Part shown: one piece after another, positions 20,388 through 31,212 of the stretch
Position numbering within the stretch: the first letter of the stretch is position 1
Layout: each line of letters starts with the position of its first letter
Assembly (NCBI GenBank): GCA_951812995.1
Contig: CATOTD010000012.1
Span: forward strand, 1-64,000
Source: an uncultured Gammaproteobacteria bacterium
GTDB lineage: Bacteria; Pseudomonadota; Gammaproteobacteria; Eutrophobiales; Eutrophobiaceae
Reading direction: 5' to 3'
Length of the DNA: 64,000 nucleotides
The notes under the pieces: model-generated
Told to the model about the DNA's origin: nothing
What the model saw: only the letters and a program-made list of their open reading frames with translations
Databases searched by the model: none
Translations under genes and position numbers: made by a program

Positions 20388-20529
20388 ATGCAAGGTGGCG
20401 GTACGGTGATTGCCTTTAATTGAAGAACTGAGCGGTTATCAGATAGAATGGCTGGCAGACAAACAATAGCAACATCACATTAACCACGCTCAAATTATTG
20501 CTGTTTAACTGACTAGAGGGACTTAAAAC
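20388..20529 (+). repeat. Duplicated upstream region, copy 2
   Basis: Second copy of the segment at 19166-19305, with the same SD and spacing to the start codon. Its presence between the two SEL1 genes shows that the duplication unit was promoter plus gene, about 1.22 kb, in tandem. Confidence 0.85.
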
Positions 20530-21870
20530 ATGAAATATATCAAATATACCGCGCTACTGTTTACGCTGTTCATAACTTGTCATGCCCATGCAGACAAATT
20601 CACCGATGCCCTGGACGCATACGAGCGTGGTGACTACCCTACGGCGTTTAAGTTGTCTTCGATATTGGCCGAACAGGGGAATGCCCCAGCCCAAGGCATG
20701 TTGGGTTGGATGTATGCCCAAGGGCACGGTGTCGCGCAGGATGATGAGGCGGCGGTAAAGTGGTATCGGCTGGCCGCCGAGCAGGGTTTTGCCGAGGCCC
20801 AGTACAGTCTGGGTGGGATGTATGTCGAAGGGGACGGTGTCGAACAGGATTATCAGGCGGCGGTGCAGTGGTTCCAACGGGCCGCCGAACAGGGTTTTGC
20901 CGAGGCCCAGACCGTCCTGGGTGGGATGTATGTCAACGGACACGGTGTTGAGCGAGATTATCAGGCGGCAATAAAGTGGTACCGGCAGGCCGCCGAGCAG
21001 GGTTATGCCCAAGCCCAAGGCATGTTGGGTTGGATGTATGAAAAAGGGCGCAGTGTTGAACAGGATTATCAGGCGGCAATTAAGTGGTATCGGCTGGCCG
21101 CCGAGCAGGGCTATGCCCAAGCCCAGTACAATCTGGGTGGGATGTATGGCCACGGACGCGGCCTCGAACAGGATTATCAGGCGGAAATTAAGTGGTACCG
21201 GCGCGCCGCCGAGCAGGGTCTTGCCGAGGCCCAGCACAATCTGGGTGTGATGTATGAAAAAGGACAGGGTGTCGCGCAGGATTATCAGGCGGCGGTAAAG
21301 TGGTTCCAACGGGCCGCCGAGCAGGGCCTTGCCGAGGCCCAGTACAATCTGGGTGTGATGTATGAAAAAGGGCGTGGTGTCGCGCGGGATTATCAGGCGG
21401 CAGTGCAGTGGTATCGGCTGGCCGCCGAGCAGGGGAATGCCGTAGCCCAGTACAATCTGGGACGGATGTATGTCAACGGACGCGGTGCCCCGCGAGATTA
21501 TCAGGCGGCAATAAAGTGGTACCGGCTGGCCGCCGAGCAGGGTTATGCCATGGCCCAGACCAATCTGGGTTTTATGTATGTCAACGGACGCGGTGCCCCG
21601 CGAGATTACCAGGCGGCGGTGCTGTGGTTCCGATTGGCTGCTGAGCAGGGTCTTGCCAAGTCCCAGTACAATCTGGGTGTGATGTATGACGAAGGGCAGG
21701 GTGTCGCACCGGATGATATCAAGGCGCATCTGTGGTTTAATCTCGCCGCCGCCGCAGGCTTTGATAGCGCAATAAAGGCCAGAGACAAAGTAGCAGAACG
21801 CATGACACCTGAACAACTGACAAAAGCGCAGGCACTGGCACGCGCGTGGTCGGAAAAACACTCGCGCTGA
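20530..21870 (+). CDS. Exported SEL1-repeat protein, 10 repeats
   Basis: 446 aa, paralogue of the preceding protein with an almost identical signal peptide and C-terminal tail but ten SEL1 repeats in place of seven; the extra length is three 36-residue units. Repeat-to-repeat identity at the DNA level is very high (the segment coding AAEQG recurs almost unchanged), so unequal crossing-over or slippage is the likely source of the length difference. Because the unit is 108 bp, the antisense frame is also open for 439 codons; that frame is an artefact. Predicted protein-binding solenoid outside the cytoplasm; partner unknown. Confidence 0.9.
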   Translation: MKYIKYTALLFTLFITCHAHADKFTDALDAYERGDYPTAFKLSSILAEQGNAPAQGMLGWMYAQGHGVAQDDEAAVKWYRLAAEQGFAEAQYSLGGMYVEGDGVEQDYQAAVQWFQRAAEQGFAEAQTVLGGMYVNGHGVERDYQAAIKWYRQAAEQGYAQAQGMLGWMYEKGRSVEQDYQAAIKWYRLAAEQGYAQAQYNLGGMYGHGRGLEQDYQAEIKWYRRAAEQGLAEAQHNLGVMYEKGQGVAQDYQAAVKWFQRAAEQGLAEAQYNLGVMYEKGRGVARDYQAAVQWYRLAAEQGNAVAQYNLGRMYVNGRGAPRDYQAAIKWYRLAAEQGYAMAQTNLGFMYVNGRGAPRDYQAAVLWFRLAAEQGLAKSQYNLGVMYDEGQGVAPDDIKAHLWFNLAAAAGFDSAIKARDKVAERMTPEQLTKAQALARAWSEKHSR

Positions 21871-22124
21871 CACGCGGCAGGCGACGACCAGGACTTACGG
21901 CAAGCGGCGTGTAGGCACTACTAGGGTAAAGCGTTGTGGCTGGCTTATATATTTGTATAAATAGGCGTTGCTGTTAAACAATTATATTCATCTTGGGTAA
22001 CGGGTATAACAAATAATAAAATTATCAGCCATAATGTGACTGTGGGTATGTTGCGCATTAACATACGACTTCAACCACTTAAAAAATACTGGCAACTACT
22101 TTAACCCGTAAAAAATCAACCAAC

Positions 22125-24590
22125 ATGATCGCGCGAATAAAAACACTGTATGCAACTATTGTCTTAAAACGACCCCTGCTGGTTTGTCTATGTATGGCCG
22201 TGATACTGGTTTTTTTCGCCCTACAGACAAAAAACTTCAAACTTGATGCGTCGGCAGATTCCTTGTTGCTCGAAGATGACAAGGACCTCAAACTGTTTCG
22301 AGAAACATTGACGCGCTACGCAACAAAGGATTTTTTATTTGTCACCTTCACGCCCGATGACGCTCTCTTCTCGCAAACGACCTTAGACCGGATTACCCGT
22401 ATGCGTGATGAATTTCGCGCTTTGGAGCCGGTTGATTCTGTCGTTACTCTGGTTGATGTGCCGTTGGTCCAACAGGTGGATGGCTCGTTATCTGATGTTG
22501 CAAAAAATGTGCGTACTATTGAAGAGGGTGGCCTTGATCTAGGAAAGGCGCGCCAGGAATTATTAAACAGCCCGGTTTTTAGAGAACTCATCGTCAGTGC
22601 TGACGGTAAGACCACGGCTATTCAGATTAACTTGAAAGACCCGATCAGATTTCAAGAATTGCAACGTGAACGGAATCAACTCTTGATAAAAAATAATACG
22701 ACCGGTCTGGATGCAGACGAAGCCAAAAGGCTAGCTGCGGTTACAGTCGCATATACGGTCGAGAAAAATGCAATCGATAACGCCAACCATAAAAATATTG
22801 CAGATGTCAGAGCAATAATCGCCAAGTACCAGCAGTACGGCACCTTACACATGGGGGGTGTCACAATGATTATCGACGACATGATTACCTATATAAAAAA
22901 CGATCTGATCATCTTTGGCGTGGGCGTATTTCTTTTTCTTGTGGGGATGCTGTCAATTATTTTCCGTAAGCTACGTTGGGTTTTGTTGCCACTACTGAGT
23001 TGTTTTTATGCCGGATTGTTAATGCTTGGTTTGCTGAGCCTGGTCGGGTGGCAGGTGACGGTTATCTCCTCAAATTTTATTTCACTCATGTTGATCATTA
23101 CGATGTCAATGAACGTACATCTTATTGTCCGCTATCGACAATTAATCATCGATTATCCCGATCATACACAACATGATCTGGTCCTGACCATGGCCAGCAA
23201 AATGGTTTGGCCCTGTCTGTACACGGCATTGACCACCATCATGGCATTTAGCTCATTGATCATAAGCCGCATTAAACCGGTTATAGATTTTGGCTGGATG
23301 ATGACGATAGGCTTAACCATCACTTTCCTGACCTCTTTTATCCTATTCCCATCCATACTGCGCATGTTGCCCAAAAGGGCTGAAGCAAGAAGTACTAATG
23401 ACGCATTCGGGTTTACCGCCAAACTCGCGACCATGACCGAGCAGCACGGTAATAAAATACTCGCAGCAGCCCTATTGCTGGCTGTTATCAGCGGCTATGG
23501 CATGAGTCAATTAGAAGTCGAAAATAGTTTTATAAATTCTTTCAGTGAAAATACCGAAATTTATAAGGGGCTACATTTAATAGACGAAAAAATGGGCGGC
23601 ACAACACCCCTGGATATTTTGTTGAATCTGGAAACGGATACCGTTGAAGCGGCACCAGCAGATCCTGATTTTGAAGATTTTGATGCCATGTTTGGCGAAT
23701 TTCAGGAAACGCAAGAAGCCGTCTGGTTCACGCCAGAGCGCATAACCACAATTAAACAAATCCATGACCACTTAGACAGCTTTGTAGCTATTGGCAAAGT
23801 CTTGTCGCTGGCATCAATTATACGGGTGGGCGAAGAAATCAACGGTGGCGAGTTTGATGCCTTTGAATTGGCGATTGTCAGCAAAAGTATGCCGGACGTA
23901 ATCAAACAGAGCATGATCACACCGTATGTCTCTGAAGAAAAAAACGAGGCGCGTATCAGTATTCGTATACTGGATTCATTAAAAAACTTAAAGCGTAAAG
24001 CGTTATTGGAACAGATAGAAACAGATCTGATAGAGAAGTTTCATCTTGCTGAAGACAAGTTTCAGATTACCGGTATCTTGGTGCTGTACAACAATATGTT
24101 ACAGAGTTTATTCCGGTCTCAAATACTAACGCTGGGTGTCGTCATGGTCGGCATTGCCTTAATGTTGCTTATTCTGTTTCGGTCTGTGGCGCTGGCCATT
24201 ATCGGCATTATTCCCAATATTCTGGCAGCCGCCATTATTCTTGGCTTAATGGGCTTATTTAGAATACCACTGGACATGATGACTATAACGATAGCGGCTA
24301 TCAGCATTGGTATTGCCGTCGATAACAGTATTCATTATATATACCGTTTTCGTGAAGAGTTGCCAAAGACAGGTGACTACGTCAAAACGATGTACTATTG
24401 CCATGCCAATATTGGCAAGGCGGTTTTTTATACGGCCATTACCATCATGATCGGGTTCTCAATTCTGATGCTCTCTAATTTTATACCGACTATTTATTTT
24501 GGCCTATTAACTGCGCTGGCCATGTTTATCGCCTTGTTTGCGGCGTTGACATTACTGCCAAAATTAATCTTAATGTGGAAACCATTTTGA
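22125..24590 (+). CDS. RND/MMPL-family exporter
   Basis: 821 aa with the duplicated RND architecture: helix 1 at about residues 17-36, a large periplasmic loop, helices 2-6 (from IIFGVGVFLFLVGMLSIIF), a second half starting with a helix near AAALLLAVISGYGM, a second loop with an acidic insert (ADPDFEDFDAMFGE), and five C-terminal helices containing AISIGIAVDNSIHYIYRFRE with the proton-relay Asp region. It belongs to the predicted-exporter group that includes lipid and hopanoid transporters. The next gene encodes an MlaC/Ttg2D-type lipid-binding protein, suggesting joint lipid movement. Substrate not predictable. Confidence 0.85.
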   Translation: MIARIKTLYATIVLKRPLLVCLCMAVILVFFALQTKNFKLDASADSLLLEDDKDLKLFRETLTRYATKDFLFVTFTPDDALFSQTTLDRITRMRDEFRALEPVDSVVTLVDVPLVQQVDGSLSDVAKNVRTIEEGGLDLGKARQELLNSPVFRELIVSADGKTTAIQINLKDPIRFQELQRERNQLLIKNNTTGLDADEAKRLAAVTVAYTVEKNAIDNANHKNIADVRAIIAKYQQYGTLHMGGVTMIIDDMITYIKNDLIIFGVGVFLFLVGMLSIIFRKLRWVLLPLLSCFYAGLLMLGLLSLVGWQVTVISSNFISLMLIITMSMNVHLIVRYRQLIIDYPDHTQHDLVLTMASKMVWPCLYTALTTIMAFSSLIISRIKPVIDFGWMMTIGLTITFLTSFILFPSILRMLPKRAEARSTNDAFGFTAKLATMTEQHGNKILAAALLLAVISGYGMSQLEVENSFINSFSENTEIYKGLHLIDEKMGGTTPLDILLNLETDTVEAAPADPDFEDFDAMFGEFQETQEAVWFTPERITTIKQIHDHLDSFVAIGKVLSLASIIRVGEEINGGEFDAFELAIVSKSMPDVIKQSMITPYVSEEKNEARISIRILDSLKNLKRKALLEQIETDLIEKFHLAEDKFQITGILVLYNNMLQSLFRSQILTLGVVMVGIALMLLILFRSVALAIIGIIPNILAAAIILGLMGLFRIPLDMMTITIAAISIGIAVDNSIHYIYRFREELPKTGDYVKTMYYCHANIGKAVFYTAITIMIGFSILMLSNFIPTIYFGLLTALAMFIALFAALTLLPKLILMWKPF

Positions 24591-24800
24591 TTAAACTGCG
24601 CGTTTATGATGTTAATATGTGCCTGCCATAGGTTTACAGATTGCACGTTATTCATATATAAAAGGGCTGTCTCGGTATCTATGGTTATTACAATATTAGC
24701 CGATTGCTGATAATAATAACTGCAATCAGCAGCTAAAACGCAGGTTATGAATTATTTAATCTGGTATTTAATTGATTAAACTATTAATGAGGTGTTGGGA

Positions 24801-25436
24801 ATGAAAGTCAGGCTTGTAAAATCGTTATTTCTGGTCTTATGTTTGATAGGCGGCGTTGCCCACGCGGCCGCTGATGCGACCATCAGCACGCCCGATGTCG
24901 TTGTAAAGCAAACTGCTTCGGGTCTTATTGACCGCATTGAATCACAACGTTCAGAATTTGATGCCGACCCAGAAAAGATTTATACGGTCATTGACGAATT
25001 GGTTATGCCGCATTTTGATTTTGTAAGTATGTCTAAATGGGTACTCGGTAATAACTGGAAGACTGCAAGCAAAAAACAACGCAGTGATTTTATAGTCCAG
25101 TTTCAAACACTGTTGGTCAGGACCTATGCCAGGGCGCTACTGGAATATTCCGATCAGGAGATAAAATATTTTCCGGCTGAGATAAATCCCAAAAAAAAAC
25201 TTGCCGTTGTCAAGACTGAAATGAACAGTGCTGGCGCGCAACCTTTGCCAATTACCTATCGCATGTATCAACAGCGTGATGCATGGAAAGTAGTAGATGT
25301 TTCTGTCAATGGTGTCAGTTTAGTATCAACCTATCGAGGGTCATTCTCTACACAAATAAAGCAGCAAGGTTTTGATTCCCTCATCAGTCAACTGATGACT
25401 AAAAATGCACAGTTAGAGGAAAATATCGCAAAATAA
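24801..25436 (+). CDS. mlaC: MlaC/Ttg2D-type periplasmic lipid-binding protein
   Basis: 211 aa from ATG at 24801, with GAGG upstream; an alternative GTG lies at 24792. Signal peptide ends at AHAAA. The MlaC pattern is clear: VIDELVMPHFDFVSMSKWVLGNNWKTASKKQ, FQTLLVRTYARALLEY, and YRMYQQRDAWKVVDVSVNGVSLVSTYRGSF. MlaC carries phospholipids between outer and inner membranes. In the usual locus it follows mlaFED; here an RND exporter takes that place. HpnM, the hopanoid-associated relative, is an alternative identity given the RND neighbour. A terminator follows. Confidence 0.88.
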   Translation: MKVRLVKSLFLVLCLIGGVAHAAADATISTPDVVVKQTASGLIDRIESQRSEFDADPEKIYTVIDELVMPHFDFVSMSKWVLGNNWKTASKKQRSDFIVQFQTLLVRTYARALLEYSDQEIKYFPAEINPKKKLAVVKTEMNSAGAQPLPITYRMYQQRDAWKVVDVSVNGVSLVSTYRGSFSTQIKQQGFDSLISQLMTKNAQLEENIAK

Positions 25437-25460
25437 ATGCAAGTGGATGCCCTACAAACA

Positions 25461-25484
25461 AACGGGTAAAGCCCGTTTTTTTTT
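25461..25484 (+). terminator. Rho-independent terminator after mlaC
   Basis: Stem AACGGG/CCCGTT with loop TAAAG, followed by a run of eight or nine T. It closes the RND-mlaC transcript before ibaG. Confidence 0.9.
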
Positions 25485-25661
25485 GATGCACATAAAACGA
25501 CGTACATAAAACAATTAACAGTCGCTTTATGTTGCTAACAAATGCGACAGAGGCATGCCTGTGAATCCAATTTTTACATAACAGTCTATCGGTTTTCAAA
25601 AAAGTATCGTGCCGCATAAAGCATAATTTTATTTATCATAAACACTAAAAAAATATCAGCT

Positions 25662-25901
25662 ATGAATCCTCAAGTCATAAAAAAACTCATTGAATCGGGT
25701 CTGCCTGATGCCGATATTATCGTGGAAGGCGATGATGGAACACATTTTCAGGCACGTATTATCAGTGCCGCATTCTCTGGAAAATCTATGGTGCAACAAC
25801 ACCAGATGGTTTATAAAACGCTGGGCGAAAAAATGGGTACGGATATCCATGCTTTGTCTATACAGACGTATACCCCAGAAGCGTGGGAACAACATAAATA
25901 A
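25662..25901 (+). CDS. ibaG: BolA-family protein IbaG
   Basis: 79 aa. Matches the IbaG (YrbA) branch of BolA proteins: VIKKLIESGLPDADIIVEGDDGTHFQARIIS, then HQMVYKTLGEKMGTDIHALSIQTYTP. BolA proteins bind [2Fe-2S] clusters together with monothiol glutaredoxins. Position directly before murA is the usual one in gammaproteobacteria. The conserved His of BolA (QQHQMVY) is present. Confidence 0.95.
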   Translation: MNPQVIKKLIESGLPDADIIVEGDDGTHFQARIISAAFSGKSMVQQHQMVYKTLGEKMGTDIHALSIQTYTPEAWEQHK

Positions 25902-25925
25902 GCGCTGTTGTTACCGCATATTTAA

Positions 25926-27203
<1,278 letters not shown>

Positions 27204-27299
27204 GCCATGATGAGTCATGACATCTCGGTTGGGAATTTTTCAGTTGACTGGTTTCTATTGTATTCTGTCTTATTTTGACTGATTTAATCATTACCTGAT

Positions 27300-27938
27300 A
27301 TGTCGGACGAGATTACCATTGCCGTTGCCAAAGGCCGGATATACAAAGAAGCCATTCCATTACTCGCGAGGATCGGTATTGTCCTGAAAGATGATCCCGA
27401 AGCATCACGCAAGTTGATGCTCGATACCAGTTGGGCCAATGTCAAGATCCTTGTTATCCGGACAACGGATGTCCCGACCTATGTTGCGCGTGGGGCCGCG
27501 GAATTGGGTATCGCTGGTAAAGATGTACTGCTGGAATATGCGGACGACAACCTCTATGAGCCGATTGATTTAGGTATTGCGCAATGTCGCATGATGTTGG
27601 CGGGTTTAAAGGTTGCCGCCCCGGTAGTTGACCGGCCACGGGTAGTAACAAAATATACAAATATCACAAAAAATTATTTTGCCGGGCGCGGTCAGCAGGT
27701 AGAAATCATCAAACTCTATGGTTCTATGGAATTAGGGCCGGTTTTAGGTTTATCGGACTGGCTGGTCGACCTGGTTGATACGGGCAATACCTTGGCGGCA
27801 AATGGTCTGGTTACACTGGATCATATTGCTGACATTAGTTCGAGGTTGATAGTGAACAAGGCGGCCATGAAGATGAAAAACGCACTTATCAAACCGATCA
27901 TTGGGCAACTGGCAGATATTGTGGGTGATGGATCATGA
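27300..27938 (+). CDS. hisG: ATP phosphoribosyltransferase HisG, short form
   Basis: 212 aa, so the short form that needs the regulatory subunit HisZ, which is not in this window. Known reaction: condensation of ATP and PRPP, first step of histidine synthesis. Visible: [15 protein letters not shown], the PRPP-loop region [18 protein letters not shown], and [10 protein letters not shown]. It overlaps hisD by 4 bp, and hisC follows, giving a partial his operon hisGDC, a common order after murA. Confidence 0.96.
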   Translation: MSDEITIAVAKGRIYKEAIPLLARIGIVLKDDPEASRKLMLDTSWANVKILVIRTTDVPTYVARGAAELGIAGKDVLLEYADDNLYEPIDLGIAQCRMMLAGLKVAAPVVDRPRVVTKYTNITKNYFAGRGQQVEIIKLYGSMELGPVLGLSDWLVDLVDTGNTLAANGLVTLDHIADISSRLIVNKAAMKMKNALIKPIIGQLADIVGDGS

Positions 27939-29227
27939 TCAAACATCTTGACACCCGTACAGATGATTTTGCCGCATCACTAAAATCGTTGCTGTCTTCA
28001 AATAATGCGCCGGATCAGTCTGTCTACGCCAGCGTTGCCAAAATAATCAGCGACGTACGCACACGCGGCGATGATGCCTTACTCGAATATACGAATCGAT
28101 TCGATAGACGCACAGCCCGTATTGAATCGCTGACAATAACGCCGCAAGACTGTGCATCTGCCCTGGCGCGCATCCCGACAACATTACGCACGAGCCTTGA
28201 ACATGCTGCATCTCGTATTCGCGAATTTCACGACAAACAAAAACAGGCAACCTGGACCTACGAAGATGATGCTGGCAATACCCTGGGACAAAAAATAACG
28301 CCGCTGGATCGCGTTGGCGTTTATGTGCCCGGTGGTAAGGCGACTTACCCATCCTCAGTATTGATGAATGTTATTCCCGCGCATATCGCAGATGTGGCGG
28401 AGATCATCATGGTAGTCCCAACGCCCGATGATGAACGCAATGATTTGGTTCTGGCGGCCGCTGCCATTGCTGGCGTGCACAAGGTGTTTTCCATCGGCGG
28501 TGCCCAAGCGATTGCGGCATTGGCCTATGGTACCGCGTTGATTCCCCGAGTTGATAAGATTGTAGGCCCGGGTAATCTTTATGTGGCCATGGCCAAGCGG
28601 CAAGTATTTGGTGTTGTTGGTATCGATATGATCGCCGGCCCTTCTGAAGTTGTGATTGTCAGTGATGCCAGTGCCAATCCAGATTGGGTGGCAATGGACC
28701 TCTTTGCGCAAGCCGAACATGATGACCAGGCCAGCGCTATATTAATCTCACCGGATGCTGCATTTATCAGTGCGGTTGAACAGAGTATGAAGCGACTCTT
28801 GCCAGACATGGAACGCAACGAGATCATAGCGGCATCGTTATCGAACAATGGGGCAATGATAAAAGTCACTGATCTCAAGCAAGCAATAGAGATAGCCAAC
28901 CGCATTGCGCCAGAGCATTTAGAACTTGCCGTCGCCGATCCCGATGCACTCTTGGATGATGTTCGTCATGCAGGCGCAATTTTTCTAGGGCATTATGCCG
29001 CTGAATCGTTGGGCGACTATTGTGCTGGCCCGAATCATGTATTGCCAACGGCGCGGTCAGCCCGCTTTTCATCGCCGCTTGGTGTGCATGACTTTCAAAA
29101 ACAATCCTCCATCATCAAGTGTACCCGGCATTCAGTAGCCAAGATTGCTGCAACAGCCTCAATATTGGCAAGCGGCGAGGGACTTACTGCCCATGCACGG
29201 TCGGCCGCATACCGCCGCAATAAATAA
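27935..29227 (+). CDS. hisD: Histidinol dehydrogenase HisD
   Basis: 430 aa. Known reaction: two-step NAD-dependent oxidation of histidinol to histidine, with zinc. Family marks: [55 protein letters not shown], the MIAGPSEV motif, [11 protein letters not shown] (zinc ligand His), and [10 protein letters not shown] with the catalytic Glu-His. Translationally coupled to hisG. Confidence 0.97.
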   Translation: MIKHLDTRTDDFAASLKSLLSSNNAPDQSVYASVAKIISDVRTRGDDALLEYTNRFDRRTARIESLTITPQDCASALARIPTTLRTSLEHAASRIREFHDKQKQATWTYEDDAGNTLGQKITPLDRVGVYVPGGKATYPSSVLMNVIPAHIADVAEIIMVVPTPDDERNDLVLAAAAIAGVHKVFSIGGAQAIAALAYGTALIPRVDKIVGPGNLYVAMAKRQVFGVVGIDMIAGPSEVVIVSDASANPDWVAMDLFAQAEHDDQASAILISPDAAFISAVEQSMKRLLPDMERNEIIAASLSNNGAMIKVTDLKQAIEIANRIAPEHLELAVADPDALLDDVRHAGAIFLGHYAAESLGDYCAGPNHVLPTARSARFSSPLGVHDFQKQSSIIKCTRHSVAKIAATASILASGEGLTAHARSAAYRRNK

Positions 29228-29238
29228 ATCAGTTTGCG

Positions 29239-30312
29239 ATGATTGCCGATCGTATACGCAAGATTATTAAGCCTGCTATCCTCGCGTCCAAGCCCTACTC
29301 GGTACCTCAGGCAGAGGGGTTTATTAAACTGGATGCGATGGAAAACCCCTATTCCTGGCCAGAAGCAGTCAAGGCCTCATGGCTGGCACGGTTACAACAG
29401 ACCGATCTCAATCGTTATCCCGATGCGAGTGTCAATGAATTAAACACCCGACTGACGCATCTTCTTGCCTTGCCAGAAGATATATCCATCATGTTTGGTA
29501 ATGGATCGGATGAACTGATCCAGGTCATTTTATTGGCATTAAAAAAATCAAGTGTGGTGTTGGCACCAGAGCCGACTTTCGTCATGTACCGTTTATTAAG
29601 TACGCTGCTGGAGATGAATTTTATCGGCGTGCCATTAAATGATGATTTTTCGCTTAATCTAAACGCGATGTTGGCGGAAATTGAAACAACGCAACCGGCG
29701 GTTATATTCATTGCTCAACCGAATAACCCAACCGGCAACACCTTTGCGCAAGCGTCATTGGAAGCGATTATAAAATCAGCACCAGGGCTTGTCGTTATTG
29801 ATGAGGCCTACCATGCCTTTTCGCAAAAAAGCATGATGCCTTGTTTGTCAACCTACCCCAATCTTATATTAATGCGGACCTTTTCAAAATCAGGTCTGGC
29901 TGGATTACGCTTGGGTATGTTGTTTGGTGCCAACGAGTGGATCGCTGAGTTTGATAAACTACGATTGCCTTACAATATAGGCACGCTGAATCAAGTGAGT
30001 ACACACTTCATACTGCAACATAGCAACCTGCTTGAAGACCAGGTGGAACAGATACGCAATGACAGAGATCAGTTGCTTACTAAACTGTCAATGATTGCAG
30101 GTATTGAAGCATGGCATAGCGAAGCTAATTTTATTTTGTTTCGTGTGGCGGGCGCAGGCCATGTGCATAAAGCGTTATTACAACAAAAAATCCTGATCAA
30201 AAATTTACATGGCACACACCCTTTATTGCATAATTGTCTGCGCGTGACCGTCGGCACGGCAGAAGAAAATAGCGCATTTTTATCGGCACTCACGGCTATT
30301 TTAGGCGTTTAA
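29239..30312 (+). CDS. hisC: Histidinol-phosphate aminotransferase HisC
   Basis: 357 aa PLP enzyme. Marks: KLDAMENPYSWP, NRYPDASVNELNTRL, FGNGSDELIQVILLAL, IAQPNNPTGN, VIDEAYHAFS, and RTFSKSGLAGLRLGM with the Schiff-base Lys. It converts imidazole-acetol phosphate and glutamate to histidinol phosphate. Third gene of the partial his operon, 11 bp after hisD. Confidence 0.96.
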   Translation: MIADRIRKIIKPAILASKPYSVPQAEGFIKLDAMENPYSWPEAVKASWLARLQQTDLNRYPDASVNELNTRLTHLLALPEDISIMFGNGSDELIQVILLALKKSSVVLAPEPTFVMYRLLSTLLEMNFIGVPLNDDFSLNLNAMLAEIETTQPAVIFIAQPNNPTGNTFAQASLEAIIKSAPGLVVIDEAYHAFSQKSMMPCLSTYPNLILMRTFSKSGLAGLRLGMLFGANEWIAEFDKLRLPYNIGTLNQVSTHFILQHSNLLEDQVEQIRNDRDQLLTKLSMIAGIEAWHSEANFILFRVAGAGHVHKALLQQKILIKNLHGTHPLLHNCLRVTVGTAEENSAFLSALTAILGV

Positions 30313-30582
30313 AAATGGCATTATTGAAAAAATAGCGATGCAAAAATAATGGGTGTGAGCGAAAATTGTCAGCTAAAGACGAGCACGGCGACACAGCTCG
30401 TAGGTGCTATAGTGACATGAACATGAATGTCTTGTTAATTTTCACTATAATCAGGATATTCAAACATAGATAACTGTGTATTTATTGTATATTGATTAAT
30501 GCGTTTAATTTATCATAATGCCTTAACGATGGATTATTATGTTGATATTTAACGGTCAGATGAGTCAGGGGAAATATGGATA

Positions 30583-31212
30583 ATGAATGACAAGGATCAC
30601 AATATCGAGAACAGCGATATAAAAGACAGCCATATCAACCAGGGGCGGCGGCGATTTTTGACTACTGCTGCTACGGTGGTCGGTGGTGCGGGTGCGGTAG
30701 CGGGTGCGGTCCCGTTTATCGCGACCATGACACCGAGTGAAAAGACCAAAGCCATTGGTGCGCCCGTTGAAGTTGACATCAGTAAATTAAAGCCGGGTGA
30801 GCGTATCATTCGGAAATGGCAAGGTAAGCCTGTCTGGATTCTACGACGTACACAAGAAATGTTGGCAGATATTGCGGCGCAAAATGAAGTTGTTAGCGAT
30901 CCAAATTCGGATGCCAGTGCCCAGCCTGGGTATGCAAAAAATGAATATCGTGCTCGTGAGGATGAATATCTGGTCGTGATTGGCATTTGTACGCATCTAG
31001 GTTGTTCGCCCAATTTTATATTAAAAGATGATGACAACGCCCCCGTCATTGATTGGAAGGGCGGGTTTTCTTGTGCGTGTCATGGTTCTCGCTTTGACTT
31101 GGCAGGCCGCGTATTCAAGGGTGTCCCCGCACCCACTAACCTGGTTGTCCCGCCGTATAAATATCTCTCACCAACGCGCTTGATCATTGGTGATGACAGT
31201 GAGGCTGTGTAA
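30583..31212 (+). CDS. petA: Ubiquinol-cytochrome c reductase Rieske subunit
   Basis: 209 aa. Tat signal motif GRRRFLTTAAT followed by a hydrophobic helix that anchors the protein. The [2Fe-2S] Rieske ligands are present as CTHLGC and CACHGS. Part of the bc1 complex that passes electrons from ubiquinol to cytochrome c. An insert rich in Asn, Asp and Ala (VVSDPNSDASAQPGYAKNEY) precedes the cluster domain, as in many proteobacterial forms. The stop overlaps the petB start (TAATG). Confidence 0.97.
   Translation: MNDKDHNIENSDIKDSHINQGRRRFLTTAATVVGGAGAVAGAVPFIATMTPSEKTKAIGAPVEVDISKLKPGERIIRKWQGKPVWILRRTQEMLADIAAQNEVVSDPNSDASAQPGYAKNEYRAREDEYLVVIGICTHLGCSPNFILKDDDNAPVIDWKGGFSCACHGSRFDLAGRVFKGVPAPTNLVVPPYKYLSPTRLIIGDDSEAV

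Noticed and set aside
19447..21700. CRISPR-like array from regular repeats
   Set aside because: The 108-bp units are coding SEL1 repeats with no unique spacers; no CRISPR array or cas gene was seen in the window.
20554..21873. Minus-strand open frame of 439 codons opposite the second SEL1 gene
   Set aside because: The 108-bp repeat is a multiple of three, so an antisense frame free of stops in one unit stays open in all. The sense strand has a signal peptide, SD and known repeats; the antisense has none.
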